From the NCBI RefSeq assembly GCF_002925905.1, contig NZ_PRDB01000001.1, positions 868,001-932,000 on the forward strand: a stretch of 64,000 nucleotides of DNA, given 5' to 3'. Position numbers and translations under genes: made by a program. Source of the stretch: Klebsiella michiganensis. Its GTDB lineage: Bacteria > Pseudomonadota > Gammaproteobacteria > Enterobacterales > Enterobacteriaceae. Shown piece after piece: positions 9,185-19,545 of this stretch (the first letter of the stretch is position 1; every line of letters starts with the position of its first letter). The notes beneath the pieces were generated by a model. It saw only the letters and a list, made by a program, of their open reading frames with translations, did no database searches and was not told where the DNA came from.

Positions 9185-10090
9185 TTACAACGCAAGGGTA
9201 GAGGTGTATTGCGCCTTTTCCTTATTAGCCATCGCCGCATCATAGGCAAAACGATATTCTTCATAATTTAAGCGAATTATTTCTGGTAGATAATTATTTG
9301 GACAGTGTCGGCTTAATACACTTTTTAGACTTAACGGAAAGTCTGAGTGTATTGTTGCTAATCCACTGAGCACTAACAATCTAGGTTTAAAAACCATTAT
9401 TGGATCAAGTAAGGCTCTGGCTAGTTGATCCATCCACATTCGGTAGACTTTTTGCGCCCATGCATCACTGCCATCAACTCCCTGAATTATTTCTAAGGCA
9501 CTCTTCCGCTGAAGAGAGAACTGAAAATACTGTCTTTCGATCCCGGATGTCGAAATGAATTGATGAACGCATCCTATCCCGCAGCATTCGCAAACCGGAG
9601 ATATACCATCAATGAGTGGCTGATAATTTTTCAATGGGAGATGAGCCCAGGAAACATTTATTGCATGGTCAAATACGCTATCATCGTTGTATTTATCGAC
9701 TACACAAAGTTCACAGCCAAAATCAACGACAATACTCATAATATTACCTTTTAGCCCTGATAATAAGGACGTATCTAGGTTTTGTAAAACAACAAGTGCT
9801 GGGCCGAAAGACTGGCAATGAATACCAGTCTTCTTATCTATAGCCATTTCGAAAAAATTGGTTATTCTATCTAACGGCCCCCAGCGGGACACGTTGCTTT
9901 GCATAATGCTGATACCGACAAAGTCAATATTTCCATAGGTCCGCTGGATACTAAAAATCATATGTAATACGGTATCTACACTTTGCTGGCAGTCTATTGG
10001 TGTTAATACCTGAGTACGATAACAAACTTCACCATCGTCTATTAACACGCCACGTATCCAGTCAATCGCAAGTGAGATACCGAGTTTCAT
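9185..10090 (-). CDS. cymI: ROK-family-like protein with degenerate active site (CymI)
   Basis: This 301-residue protein has the ROK zinc motif in altered form: C167-x-C169-C170-G-I-G-C174 against the family's CxCGxxGC. The N-terminal ATP-binding loop (LAIDWIRGVLID) lacks the DxGGT glycines. The catalytic Asp segment is replaced by IHCQSFGPALVVL. It is therefore unlikely to be an active glucokinase and may be a sensor or regulator. Its ATG overlaps the cymH stop by 4 nt, so the two are translationally coupled. The symbol is assigned by cluster order. Confidence 0.7.
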   Translation of the reverse strand: MKLGISLAIDWIRGVLIDDGEVCYRTQVLTPIDCQQSVDTVLHMIFSIQRTYGNIDFVGISIMQSNVSRWGPLDRITNFFEMAIDKKTGIHCQSFGPALVVLQNLDTSLLSGLKGNIMSIVVDFGCELCVVDKYNDDSVFDHAINVSWAHLPLKNYQPLIDGISPVCECCGIGCVHQFISTSGIERQYFQFSLQRKSALEIIQGVDGSDAWAQKVYRMWMDQLARALLDPIMVFKPRLLVLSGLATIHSDFPLSLKSVLSRHCPNNYLPEIIRLNYEEYRFAYDAAMANKEKAQYTSTLAL

Positions 10091-11883
10091 GATATGATGT
10101 CCTTATGGTCCAGACCGATAATATAAAACCCAAAAGGTGTCAGAGATAGTGTTCTGCCCTGATAATTAATAGCTAAAGATTCATCACTATTATTAAGGAG
10201 GAAATGTACTTCTCCTCTGCTAAAAGCGACAACTGCCGGATGGTCGACATTATTCCAGTGTATTTTAGGATCATTCCATTCGGAATGTTTTTTCCTCCAT
10301 AGAATAAGATCTTTAATAAATGACTTAAACTCTAAATCCTGCTTTTGTTCATCCCATATCATACATTTACGATTATCTTCCGATCCCATTGCTCTGCTGC
10401 CATTCATACCAACTTCGCTACCGTAATAAATACAAGGAGAACCCACCTGACTAAACATAAAGAGATAGGCTAACCGGGCTTTACGTTTATCATTACCACA
10501 CAGACTTAATAAACGTGAAGTATCATGGCTTTCAAGAAGATTAAACATAACTTCATTAACGTTACGTGGATAGCAAAGATAGGCATGGGTAACAATATCT
10601 ATAAATGTTTTTTTGTCATATGCTTGTAAAGCGAAATAGTCAGTAGTTGCTTGCATTAGAGGATAGTTCATCAAGGAGTCAAACTGGTCTCCGCGCAGCC
10701 ATGGCATGCCTTCATGCCAAATTTCACCGAGAATATAACAATCAGGTTTTATGCTTTTTACCGTTCTACGGAAAGCTCGCCAAAATTCGTGGTCGACTTC
10801 ATTGGCAACATCAAGGCGCCAGCCATCAATATCAAATTCTTCAATCCAATATCTCGCCACCTGCAGCAGATAATCACGACAAGCGGGGTTTTCAGTATTA
10901 AGTTTAGGCATTTCAATAACATTACCAAAGGTTTCGTAATTGAAATTACGGAAATCCCACTCATTTTTATCACCAGATGGGTATACCGGGAATTTTTTAA
11001 TCCAGAACCAGTCTGCGTAAGGTGATTTATCACCATTTTTTACAACATCTAACCATAATGGTGATTGATTACCAATATGATTAAACACTGCATCCAGCAT
11101 GACCTTCATTCCTCGTTGGTGAGCTTTTTGCACCAATTCTTTAAACCGATCGTTGCCACCGAAATGGGGATCAACGTTAAAATAATCTACGGTATCATAT
11201 TTATGGCTAGCGTTAGCCGTAAATATGGGACAAAGGTATAAACCGTTAACGCCAAGATCTTGCAAATAATCAAGTTTGTTAATAATGCCCTGCAAATCAC
11301 CGCCCATAAAGTTTTTTGAATCTGGAGGCGTTCCCCACGGTTGTACGTTTTCTGGCGATATCGATGGATCGCCATTGCAAAATCGTTCAGGAAAGATCTG
11401 ATACCATATTGTTTTTTTAACCCATTCTGGCGTAGAAAGTACATCACCTGGATTGATATAAGGGAAGCAAAAAAAGTTGGACAAGTTACTCAGTTCTGTC
11501 TCTGCTACAGGTGGTTTACTTATATCAACACAGCGTCGTTCACCAAATAATAATTTTTCCCCGTTATTTCCGTATAATATAAAACCATAGCGGCTACGTC
11601 GTTTGCACGGAGTAAATGCGGCAAACCAGTGGTCATAGCTCTCGCTTTGTCCCTCTTTTTCCATGTGAACTTCGTTGCCGCCGCTCCATCCATGCGCGTC
11701 GCTGCCGCCAAGGTTTCCACCATCTAGGCCACCTTCCTCCCATTGATAGGGATCGCCGATCCACAGAGAGACTTTCGCGACCTCGCCTTTGACTGTGCGA
11801 AATCTAATATGTAGGGTTTCTTTATTATAAGCGTAGCTATCGGCACTCTTTGCGGAGTGGCTTAATGAACTAATTGTAATCAT
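10087..11883 (-). CDS. cymH: cytoplasmic cyclodextrinase (GH13 neopullulanase family), CymH
   Basis: This 598-residue enzyme opens and hydrolyses imported cyclodextrins to linear maltodextrins. The N-terminal ~120 residues form the extra beta domain of cyclodextrinases. The GH13 barrel follows with region I DAVFNH (about 264), region II GWRLDVANE with nucleophile D358, region III LGEIWHE with acid/base E387, and region IV LLESHD with D454. There is no signal peptide, consistent with action after import. It lies 14 nt downstream of cymG in the import operon. Confidence 0.92.
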   Translation of the reverse strand: MITISSLSHSAKSADSYAYNKETLHIRFRTVKGEVAKVSLWIGDPYQWEEGGLDGGNLGGSDAHGWSGGNEVHMEKEGQSESYDHWFAAFTPCKRRSRYGFILYGNNGEKLLFGERRCVDISKPPVAETELSNLSNFFCFPYINPGDVLSTPEWVKKTIWYQIFPERFCNGDPSISPENVQPWGTPPDSKNFMGGDLQGIINKLDYLQDLGVNGLYLCPIFTANASHKYDTVDYFNVDPHFGGNDRFKELVQKAHQRGMKVMLDAVFNHIGNQSPLWLDVVKNGDKSPYADWFWIKKFPVYPSGDKNEWDFRNFNYETFGNVIEMPKLNTENPACRDYLLQVARYWIEEFDIDGWRLDVANEVDHEFWRAFRRTVKSIKPDCYILGEIWHEGMPWLRGDQFDSLMNYPLMQATTDYFALQAYDKKTFIDIVTHAYLCYPRNVNEVMFNLLESHDTSRLLSLCGNDKRKARLAYLFMFSQVGSPCIYYGSEVGMNGSRAMGSEDNRKCMIWDEQKQDLEFKSFIKDLILWRKKHSEWNDPKIHWNNVDHPAVVAFSRGEVHFLLNNSDESLAINYQGRTLSLTPFGFYIIGLDHKDIIS

Positions 11884-11897
11884 ATCTTATCCTGATC

Positions 11898-12731
11898 TTA
11901 TTCTTTTACCGCACCGCTAACCAGTCCGGTAGTAATATGTTTCTGTGTAACAATGAAAAGTAACGTTATTGGTACAGCAACTAATAATGCACCAGCAGCA
12001 AATAGCGTAAAGTTTTCAGCTGAGTTGGAGGATATCCAGCTAAAGATACCAATTGCCAGAGTCATTTTATCTTCACTGCGTAAAATTAGAGTTGGTAAAA
12101 TAAAGTCCATCCATGGGCCGGTGAATGAAACCAATGCCACAAATACGAGAATAGGTTTAGCAAGCGGTAATATAATTTCAAAAAATATAGTTAGATGCCC
12201 TGCACCATCAATTTTTGCTGCTTCATCCAATGACGTAGGGATTGCATCAAAATAACCTTTAACCAGCCATGTCATAAAAGGTAGGGAACCAGTAACGTAG
12301 ACTAATAGCAAACCAATGTATGTATCAATTAGATTCATCTTTGACAATAAGATATAAATTGCGGTCATGGAAAGAAATGCCGGGAACATCTGTAACACTA
12401 AAATGCTCATGAGTATTTTTTTTTTGGCTTTGAAACGATATCTTGAAAAAATAAATGCCGTTATTGTTACTACTACCAAAGAAATAAGCATGTTACAGGT
12501 TGCGAGTATAAAGGTGTTTTTGTACCATTTTAAATAAGGCGTTCCCGTAAGTAGATTATGGTAATGTTCTAATGTAAATGATATTTCAGTAAAACCAGAA
12601 CTAAAAAGATTGTTCCCAGGCTTTAGCGATGACATAACTGTCCATATTACTGGCCCAAGGACAACAAGTGCATTTAATAATAAGAAAAGATAGACTAAAA
12701 TCGTCATTATCTTGCTAATAATGTTTCTCAT
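11898..12731 (-). CDS. cymG: cyclodextrin ABC transporter permease CymG (MalG type)
   Basis: This 277-residue inner-membrane permease has six predicted helices, the EAA loop DEAAKIDGAGHLTIFFEIILPLA near residue 185 and the MalG-type C-terminus TTGLVSGAVKE that reaches the ATPase dimer. It directly abuts cymF (stop and start adjacent), as malF-malG do. It forms the import channel for cyclodextrins with CymF. Confidence 0.9.
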   Translation of the reverse strand: MRNIISKIMTILVYLFLLLNALVVLGPVIWTVMSSLKPGNNLFSSGFTEISFTLEHYHNLLTGTPYLKWYKNTFILATCNMLISLVVVTITAFIFSRYRFKAKKKILMSILVLQMFPAFLSMTAIYILLSKMNLIDTYIGLLLVYVTGSLPFMTWLVKGYFDAIPTSLDEAAKIDGAGHLTIFFEIILPLAKPILVFVALVSFTGPWMDFILPTLILRSEDKMTLAIGIFSWISSNSAENFTLFAAGALLVAVPITLLFIVTQKHITTGLVSGAVKE

Positions 12732-14015
12732 TTACATCCCCACATCTTCTTTGAATGATTTCATTCGCCTAAATTGCCAGATCGCAAATATCGATAAGAA
12801 CAGGAAAATAATGATTGAGATGACAGAAGCAATTTGATATTGCTGAAAATCAAGGGTTAATTTATAGATCCACGTAATCAAAATATCAGTATGTCCGGCA
12901 AAGCGATATTCCGGGTTTATCGGCCCACCTTCTGTTAGCAGGTATATTGCACCAAAGTTATTGAAATTATGTGCAAAGGTCATAACCAATGAAGGGGCGA
13001 CCTGGTGCAGAACCATCGGTAACGTGATTTCACGGAACTGTTGGAATTTACTAGCACCATCCACCTCACTTGCTTCGTATAGGTCACGGGGAATATTGGT
13101 CATTGCTCCGGTGATTAGCAGCATAAAGTAGGGAGCGCCAACCCATACACTTACCGCAATTACAGTCATTTTAGCTATTAATGGATCGGAAAGAAAACCA
13201 ATTGAATCAATACCCCAGCTATTTAATGTACTATTTACTGGACCAATTCCATTCAGAAGCAGACGGAAAATAAGCAGGGTAACGAACGCCGGGATCGCAT
13301 AGGGTAAGATGAATACGACTCGCCAGGCTTTCTTCGCTATAATTTTTTTGTTTTCTAACGCGAGGGCTAACAGAAATCCAAAGCTACAAGTGCATAGAGT
13401 TGCAAAAAAAGCCCATAGCACAGTCCACACACCAATACCAACGAACGTTTTAGACCAGATCCGAAGCTCAAAGAGGGTAATGAAATTCTTCAATCCGACC
13501 CAATCAACAAGATTTTTAGGTGGGATATGATGAGGAGCCGAGTAGTTTGTTAGTGATACCAAAACGGTGATGATCATCGGCATAATAATAAAGGCAATGC
13601 AGGCAATAAATGCCGGAGCCAACATGATAGTAGCAAAACGATTATCGTAAATCGTTCGTAACTGTTCCGTAAAGCTCTGATGGCACTTTTCACATACCTG
13701 CGCATCCTTAATATTTAACCAATAAACAAAAATTGAAAAAAATAAAAAAATGAATGCAACAACACCTTCAACCAACATAAAAATTGAATTGTCACCAGCT
13801 ACAATATCAAACCCACTACGTGTTTGGGCCACGGTGCCTAAAGTGATGAGTCCCTGCGTTGCGTTGAGTAATAAATTGATGTTGCTAATAACTACAATCT
13901 GGAATAATAAAAAAACGGAGCCTTTTATCCAATGACCAGAAATGAGCTGCGTAGCGCCCATAATAAGAAAAGATGCCGGAAATATACGCATGCTTTTTCC
14001 CTCAGACAATAACAT
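12732..14015 (-). CDS. cymF: cyclodextrin ABC transporter permease CymF (MalF type)
   Basis: This 427-residue inner-membrane protein is longer than usual for the family because of extra N-terminal helices before residue 130. It has an EAA loop (LYEASEVDGASKFQQFREITLPMV) near residue 335. A short CEKCHQSF segment with a CxxC pair follows the N-terminal helices. Start MLLSEG at 14015 has GGAGT directly upstream and lies 2 nt after the cymE stop. A second ATG (MRIFPAS) 24 nt further in is possible. Confidence 0.88.
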   Translation of the reverse strand: MLLSEGKSMRIFPASFLIMGATQLISGHWIKGSVFLLFQIVVISNINLLLNATQGLITLGTVAQTRSGFDIVAGDNSIFMLVEGVVAFIFLFFSIFVYWLNIKDAQVCEKCHQSFTEQLRTIYDNRFATIMLAPAFIACIAFIIMPMIITVLVSLTNYSAPHHIPPKNLVDWVGLKNFITLFELRIWSKTFVGIGVWTVLWAFFATLCTCSFGFLLALALENKKIIAKKAWRVVFILPYAIPAFVTLLIFRLLLNGIGPVNSTLNSWGIDSIGFLSDPLIAKMTVIAVSVWVGAPYFMLLITGAMTNIPRDLYEASEVDGASKFQQFREITLPMVLHQVAPSLVMTFAHNFNNFGAIYLLTEGGPINPEYRFAGHTDILITWIYKLTLDFQQYQIASVISIIIFLFLSIFAIWQFRRMKSFKEDVGM

Positions 14016-14017
14016 AG

Positions 14018-15247
14018 TTACTCCTGAAATTTGATTTGCTCATCAATGATATTACGAGCACGGTCAAGTGCTGCTTTTGGCGTTTGGTCATTGATCCACA
14101 TATCGGTAATCGCATTTGCCAGTGGGGACCATAAATAACCCATTTCCGGAATAGATGGCATGGCATCAGAGTGAAGCCCTTGTTTAATAATTGCGCTCGT
14201 CGCTTCATTTGCAGTTGGTAGGATTTTGTTCATCAGATTCGGTACCGGAGGTATAGATTCTGTCATCTCATAGCGTTTCATTAACATTTCATCAGATGAG
14301 AGATAGTCAGCGAAAAGTTGTGCCGCCTTAGGCGATTTACTATAAGAAGAGACGACCGCCAGGCGAACCGTAGAAAACGAACGTGGCTGTTTTCCTTCAA
14401 GAGTAGGTATGGGAACAACGCCAAAATTAATTTTACTGTTGTTATATCCCTGGATTGCCCATGGACCGTCGATGATGGCAGCTACTTTGCCTTCAGAAAA
14501 TAAGCCTCGACGCACCTGTGGATTACGCATATCTACCGGATTAGATGGGTTTGCAGTTTTAAGTCGTTTCATCGCTGCAAGCCCTTTTTGGGCTAATTCG
14601 GAGTTGATTCCTAGGTCCTTGACGTTTGTCCCTTCCTGACCAAATTCGTAAGCACCATACAGGGTTAGAAACATTCTTGACTCATAATAGTTTTGTACAT
14701 CCCATAACAAGGTATATTTATTTTCCTTAACATTATTAAATTCAGCACTTAGCTGGATCAACTCTTCAAATTTATCTGGCGGCAACCGAAGGATATCCTT
14801 GTTATAAAATAATGCGACGGTTGCATAACTTACTGGAAAACCATAATTATTTCCTTCATAGCGTGAAGCATTTATTGCATTAGACATAAATTTTTTATTT
14901 ATACGTTCTGCCGAGATCAGATTTTCCATTACGCCACCGGCAACAACCAGTCGGCCTAAAAGATCGTGCTCGATTTCGGCAACGTCAGCAACGCGCGTGG
15001 ATCCACCATCCTGTATCATTCGCGAGGCGGCATCTATTGGCGCCAATCCCCTAAACGTAAATCTTACCTGGCTGTTATATGTTTTATTAAATTTTTCAGC
15101 AGCATATTTCATATAATCTAGCGTAGAAATATCCGTCCATATTAGAAGATTTGCTTGTTTTTCAGGTGCAATACTCTCTCCCCAAGCTGCGGGAACAAGG
15201 GCCGTCAGACCGAAGAGCAGAACAGCGTCTAGCAATTTTATTTTCAT
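14018..15247 (-). CDS. cymE: periplasmic cyclodextrin-binding protein CymE
   Basis: This 409-residue protein begins with a signal peptide (MKIKLLDAVLLFGLTALVPA, cleavage near AWG-ES). A MalE/SBP type-1 fold follows, with typical segments NLLIWTDISTLDYMKYAAEKFN, YGFPVSYATVALFYNKDIL, and AAIIDGPWAIQGY. It binds cyclodextrins in the periplasm and delivers them to CymF-CymG. It is the first gene of the minus-strand unit and faces cymA across a 419-bp regulatory region. Confidence 0.9.
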   Translation of the reverse strand: MKIKLLDAVLLFGLTALVPAAWGESIAPEKQANLLIWTDISTLDYMKYAAEKFNKTYNSQVRFTFRGLAPIDAASRMIQDGGSTRVADVAEIEHDLLGRLVVAGGVMENLISAERINKKFMSNAINASRYEGNNYGFPVSYATVALFYNKDILRLPPDKFEELIQLSAEFNNVKENKYTLLWDVQNYYESRMFLTLYGAYEFGQEGTNVKDLGINSELAQKGLAAMKRLKTANPSNPVDMRNPQVRRGLFSEGKVAAIIDGPWAIQGYNNSKINFGVVPIPTLEGKQPRSFSTVRLAVVSSYSKSPKAAQLFADYLSSDEMLMKRYEMTESIPPVPNLMNKILPTANEATSAIIKQGLHSDAMPSIPEMGYLWSPLANAITDMWINDQTPKAALDRARNIIDEQIKFQE

Positions 15248-15269
15248 AGTTACTCATTTTAGTAGTACG

Positions 15270-15282
15270 TAGTGTACCACTA
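15270..15282. promoter_or_regulatory. palindrome in cymE promoter region
   Basis: TAGTG-TAC-CACTA is a perfect inverted repeat lying 23-35 bp upstream of the cymE start. It overlaps a possible -10 element (TACACT on the minus strand, 15276-15271). It is a candidate operator; the bound protein is unknown. Confidence 0.4.
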
Positions 15283-15336
15283 TGATGCATGCGTCCTTTT
15301 TTATGTCAACATGCGGTCTACCCAGATAGGTTTATT

Positions 15337-15367
15337 TGTGATGTTTGTCAAAAAACATCAGATGTTT
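15337..15367. promoter_or_regulatory. GATGTTT/AAACATC repeat cluster with CRP-like half site
   Basis: Three alternating copies occur: GATGTTT (15340-15346), AAACATC (15353-15359) and GATGTTT (15361-15367). These form an inverted repeat with a 6-bp spacer and another with a 1-bp spacer. TGTGA-N6-TCAAA (15337-15352), a CRP-like site with one good half, overlaps the first copies. This is a likely operator region for the cluster regulator. Confidence 0.5.
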
Positions 15368-15476
15368 GAACAATTTTTGTGATTCTGTTTTCCATTTTTT
15401 AGGTATGAATCCAGTCCCTTATTGGCAGCAAAAAATAGGCTAAAAATGATATCCTGAATTTAAAAAAAACATAAAA

Positions 15477-15492
15477 CGTGATTTTGGTCACA
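15477..15492. promoter_or_regulatory. CRP-binding site between cymE and cymA
   Basis: CGTGA-TTTTGG-TCACA matches the TGTGA-N6-TCACA consensus at nine of ten core positions, with A/T flanks. It fits catabolite control of cyclodextrin use. Confidence 0.65.
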
Positions 15493-15657
15493 ATTTTATC
15501 GAAAGATTAGTGACTTGAATCTCGTTTACGTTATTGCCATGAGGAAAAAAAAATTAAATGAGAGAAATTTAATAGGCGTCCATGAGGAACTACTAATCAT
15601 GATAAAATTTAACGCTATCCCTCAGCATTCTCTTCCGATGTTGTGATAGCTGAATAA

Positions 15658-16707
<1,050 letters not shown>

Positions 16708-16727
16708 TCTTAACGTAAGGGGCGTTT

Positions 16728-17735
16728 ATGTTCAGTGTTATGGAAATCGCCACTCTGTTATCCGGGAGCTATACCGGTGATGGAGCAATTCGGGTTAACT
16801 TTATACGGCCAATTCGCAGTCCTGATGTCGGCGGCCTGGCTATTGTTTTCGCCAAACAAGACTTGCAATTCTTATCTGGCTCACATGCTGACGTGCTGAT
16901 AGGACCTGATGAAATACTGGATAGCCCAGCGAAGGCACATATTGTTATCTCACATTTGGATGTTGAGCGTCTTAATCTTTTTCTTCGTTCTTATAAAGTA
17001 AAAAGGTTTCATCTCAATGATCAAGGGAATACGTCGGCACTCTCAGATGTTTATATTGGAAAACATTGCCAAATTGGTGATGGCTGCATTTTTATGCCTG
17101 GTGTGAAGATCATGAATGGGGTTATTATTGGGGATAATGTTGCTATCCACTGCAACACTGTTATTAAAGAAGGAACTATCATCGGAAATAATGTAACTAT
17201 CGACTCAAACAATTCGATTGGTAACTACAGTTTTGAGTATATGGCTTCAAGAAATGGTAAGTATCAACGAGTAGAAAGTGTGGGGCGAGTCATTATTTAC
17301 GATGATGTAGAGATCGGGAGCAACAATACAATAGATCGTGGAACATTAGGTAACACGACGATTGGTCGGGGAACTAAAATAGATAATCAGATTCAGATTG
17401 GACATGACTGTCATATTGGTGAAAACTGCTTAATAGTATCACAGGCTGGGTTTGCCGGTCATACAACTCTTGGTGACCATGTTATCGTACAGGGACAGGT
17501 TGGGACCTCCGGCCATATAGCGATTGGTAGCCATTCTATTATCAAGGCAAAATCAGGTGTAAGTCACTCCTTCCCTGAGAATAGCGACTTATTTGGTTAC
17601 CCGGCAAAAGATACCCGTGCTTATTACAAAAACATTGCCGTTCTTAACATTTTAACAAAAAATCATCAATTTAAAAAAAATCGATCTATATCGGACACAT
17701 GGAGGAATCGTTTTTTTAATTTTTTAAACTCCTAA
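16728..17735 (+). CDS. cymB: LpxD-like hexapeptide acyltransferase homologue in the cym operon (CymB)
   Basis: This 335-residue protein resembles LpxD (UDP-3-O-acylglucosamine N-acyltransferase). It has an N-terminal uridine-binding-like domain to about residue 100, a left-handed beta-helix of hexapeptide repeats (IGKHCQ, IGDGCI, IGDNVA ... to about 290), and a helical tail. The catalytic His of LpxD is kept (H226 in IQIGHDCHIG), as is the second conserved His (H263 in TSGHIAIG). AAGGGGCG precedes the ATG. A lipid A enzyme homologue inside a sugar-uptake operon is unexpected. It may modify surface glycan or act on a dextrin. The symbol is assigned by cluster order. Confidence 0.72.
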   Translation: MFSVMEIATLLSGSYTGDGAIRVNFIRPIRSPDVGGLAIVFAKQDLQFLSGSHADVLIGPDEILDSPAKAHIVISHLDVERLNLFLRSYKVKRFHLNDQGNTSALSDVYIGKHCQIGDGCIFMPGVKIMNGVIIGDNVAIHCNTVIKEGTIIGNNVTIDSNNSIGNYSFEYMASRNGKYQRVESVGRVIIYDDVEIGSNNTIDRGTLGNTTIGRGTKIDNQIQIGHDCHIGENCLIVSQAGFAGHTTLGDHVIVQGQVGTSGHIAIGSHSIIKAKSGVSHSFPENSDLFGYPAKDTRAYYKNIAVLNILTKNHQFKKNRSISDTWRNRFFNFLNS

Positions 17736-17827
17736 ATTTTGAAGAGAATAGATTTTTATCGTGCCAGTACTTAGTCACTGACGTTTTTCGTCATTGTCCA
17801 CTAAATTTTTGAAGGATGGTATTTGTT

Positions 17828-18307
17828 ATGAAACGTTTAAATTTAATTATTGCTGCCGTATTCACTATGCTTTATGCCTCTGCTGTTTTTAGTACCTCAG
17901 TTAACGCACAGGGTTCCGCTGATAATCCTTTCTATAATTGTGCTCTGCCTTCCGTTGACGAGCGTGGACCGATTCGGCCTTCTTTATATGTTGTTGGTAC
18001 CTTTCCTGAAGGACAATGGATTCAGCAAGAAAACCGTAAAATGCTCTATAAAGGCAATGGTATATATCAGTTAGTTATAGATGAAAAAGCCGGTAATCTT
18101 AGCGTTCAGTTCGCTACGATGAGCTGGAATCCGCAATTCACTGCAGCGGGTCTGGAGTTAACAGTTGGACAGGTTAAGGATCTGAAACGAGCAGGTTTTG
18201 CAAAAAATACAGCAGTAACGTTACCAGTTGCTGGCCGCTACGTCTGGACGGTCAAAATTGCTGAAGATAAAAAGCCACTTCAGGTTGCCGTTGCACAATG
18301 TAAATAA
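17828..18307 (+). CDS. cymC: small exported protein, possible carbohydrate-binding domain (CymC)
   Basis: This 159-residue protein has a clear signal peptide (MKRLNLIIAAVF..., cleavage after SVNA). The mature part resembles a small immunoglobulin-like starch-binding or pullulanase N-terminal domain (SLYVVGTFPEGQWIQ, MLYKGNGIYQLVIDEKAG, AGRYVWTVKI). Two cysteines, one early (FYNCALP) and one at the C-terminus (VAQCK), could form a disulfide. Start 17828 is chosen because GAAGGA lies 11 nt upstream; the earlier ATG at 17816 overlaps that site. Role in periplasmic dextrin capture is inferred. The symbol is assigned by cluster order. Confidence 0.65.
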   Translation: MKRLNLIIAAVFTMLYASAVFSTSVNAQGSADNPFYNCALPSVDERGPIRPSLYVVGTFPEGQWIQQENRKMLYKGNGIYQLVIDEKAGNLSVQFATMSWNPQFTAAGLELTVGQVKDLKRAGFAKNTAVTLPVAGRYVWTVKIAEDKKPLQVAVAQCK

Positions 18308-18414
18308 TTAAGCTGCTTCCAGCAGAATAGTAAACATACGTCGTGGCTAATATTTGGACGATGGTAAGTATAGTCTTGTTAGCCACAGATGTCTTTCTTC
18401 TTATGGGGTAAATC

Positions 18415-19545
18415 ATGGCAACGGTTAGTTTGCGGAAAATTGAAAAAAGATATGAAAATGGCTTTAAGGCTGTCCATGGTATCGATCTCGAAATCCATGA
18501 CGGTGAATTTATGGTTTTTGTCGGGCCTTCCGGTTGTGCGAAATCAACAACTTTGAGAATGATTGCCGGTCTTGAAGATATTAGCGGAGGCGAAATTTAT
18601 ATCGGAAATAGAAAGGTTAATGACCTTCCGCCCAAAGACCGTGGTATTGCCATGGTTTTCCAAAACTATGCACTTTATCCGCATAAAACCGTTTTCGACA
18701 ACATGGCTTTTGGTCTCAAAATGCAGAAACGACCTAAGGATGAGATTAAACGCCGGGTTGAAGACGCGGCCGAAAAACTTGAAATTACCGAACTGCTTTA
18801 TCGTAAGCCGAAAGAAATGTCGGGCGGACAGCGCCAGCGTGTCGCTGTTGGCCGGGCGATTGTACGTAAACCTGATGTTTTTTTATTCGATGAGCCTTTA
18901 TCAAACCTTGATGCCAAGCTCAGGGTATCGATGCGGATGAAAATTGCCCAACTACATCGTTCTCTGAAAGAGGAGGGGCATCCTGCTACAATGATTTATG
19001 TTACTCACGATCAGACTGAAGCGTTAACTCTAGGAGATCGCATTTGTGTTCTTAACCATGGGAATATCATGCAGGTTGATACACCTACTGATCTTTATAA
19101 TTATCCTAATAATAAGTTCGTTGCCAGTTTTATCGGTTCACCATCAATTAATTTGATAGATACTGCTATCCGTAAGAATAATGAGAGGTTGTATGTTGAA
19201 ATTGCTCCTGGCGTTGAAATATTAATTCCACATAGTAAGCAAGTGTTGCTTGAAGGTTATATTAATAAGCCTGTGTGTTTTGGTATTAGACCAGAGCATA
19301 TCTCTCTTGCTAGCGATGATGATGACCTTAATACCTTTGAGGGAGTTTTAACGGTGGTTGAAAATATGGGGAGCGAAAAATTTTTATATTTTATCGTTGG
19401 TGGGAAGGAACTTATTGCCAGAGTTGATACACAAGATATTAATCCATTTCATATAGGGAAAACTTTAAGATTTAATCTTAATACTGCCTTTTGTCATGTT
19501 TTTGATTTCTATAATGAGAACAATCTGACAAATGTAAGAGTGTGA
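18415..19545 (+). CDS. cymD: cyclodextrin ABC transporter ATPase CymD (MalK/UgpC type)
   Basis: This 376-residue cytoplasmic ATPase powers the CymEFG importer. Visible motifs are Walker A VGPSGCAKSTT (residues about 38-48, with Ala where most MalK proteins have Gly), signature MSGGQRQRVAVGRAIV, Walker B VFLFDEPLSNLD, and the switch His in IYVTHDQTEA. The C-terminal ~130 residues form the MalK-type OB-fold regulatory domain (GIRPEHI). It lies with cymA and cgt, apart from the permease genes on the other strand. Confidence 0.92.
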   Translation: MATVSLRKIEKRYENGFKAVHGIDLEIHDGEFMVFVGPSGCAKSTTLRMIAGLEDISGGEIYIGNRKVNDLPPKDRGIAMVFQNYALYPHKTVFDNMAFGLKMQKRPKDEIKRRVEDAAEKLEITELLYRKPKEMSGGQRQRVAVGRAIVRKPDVFLFDEPLSNLDAKLRVSMRMKIAQLHRSLKEEGHPATMIYVTHDQTEALTLGDRICVLNHGNIMQVDTPTDLYNYPNNKFVASFIGSPSINLIDTAIRKNNERLYVEIAPGVEILIPHSKQVLLEGYINKPVCFGIRPEHISLASDDDDLNTFEGVLTVVENMGSEKFLYFIVGGKELIARVDTQDINPFHIGKTLRFNLNTAFCHVFDFYNENNLTNVRV

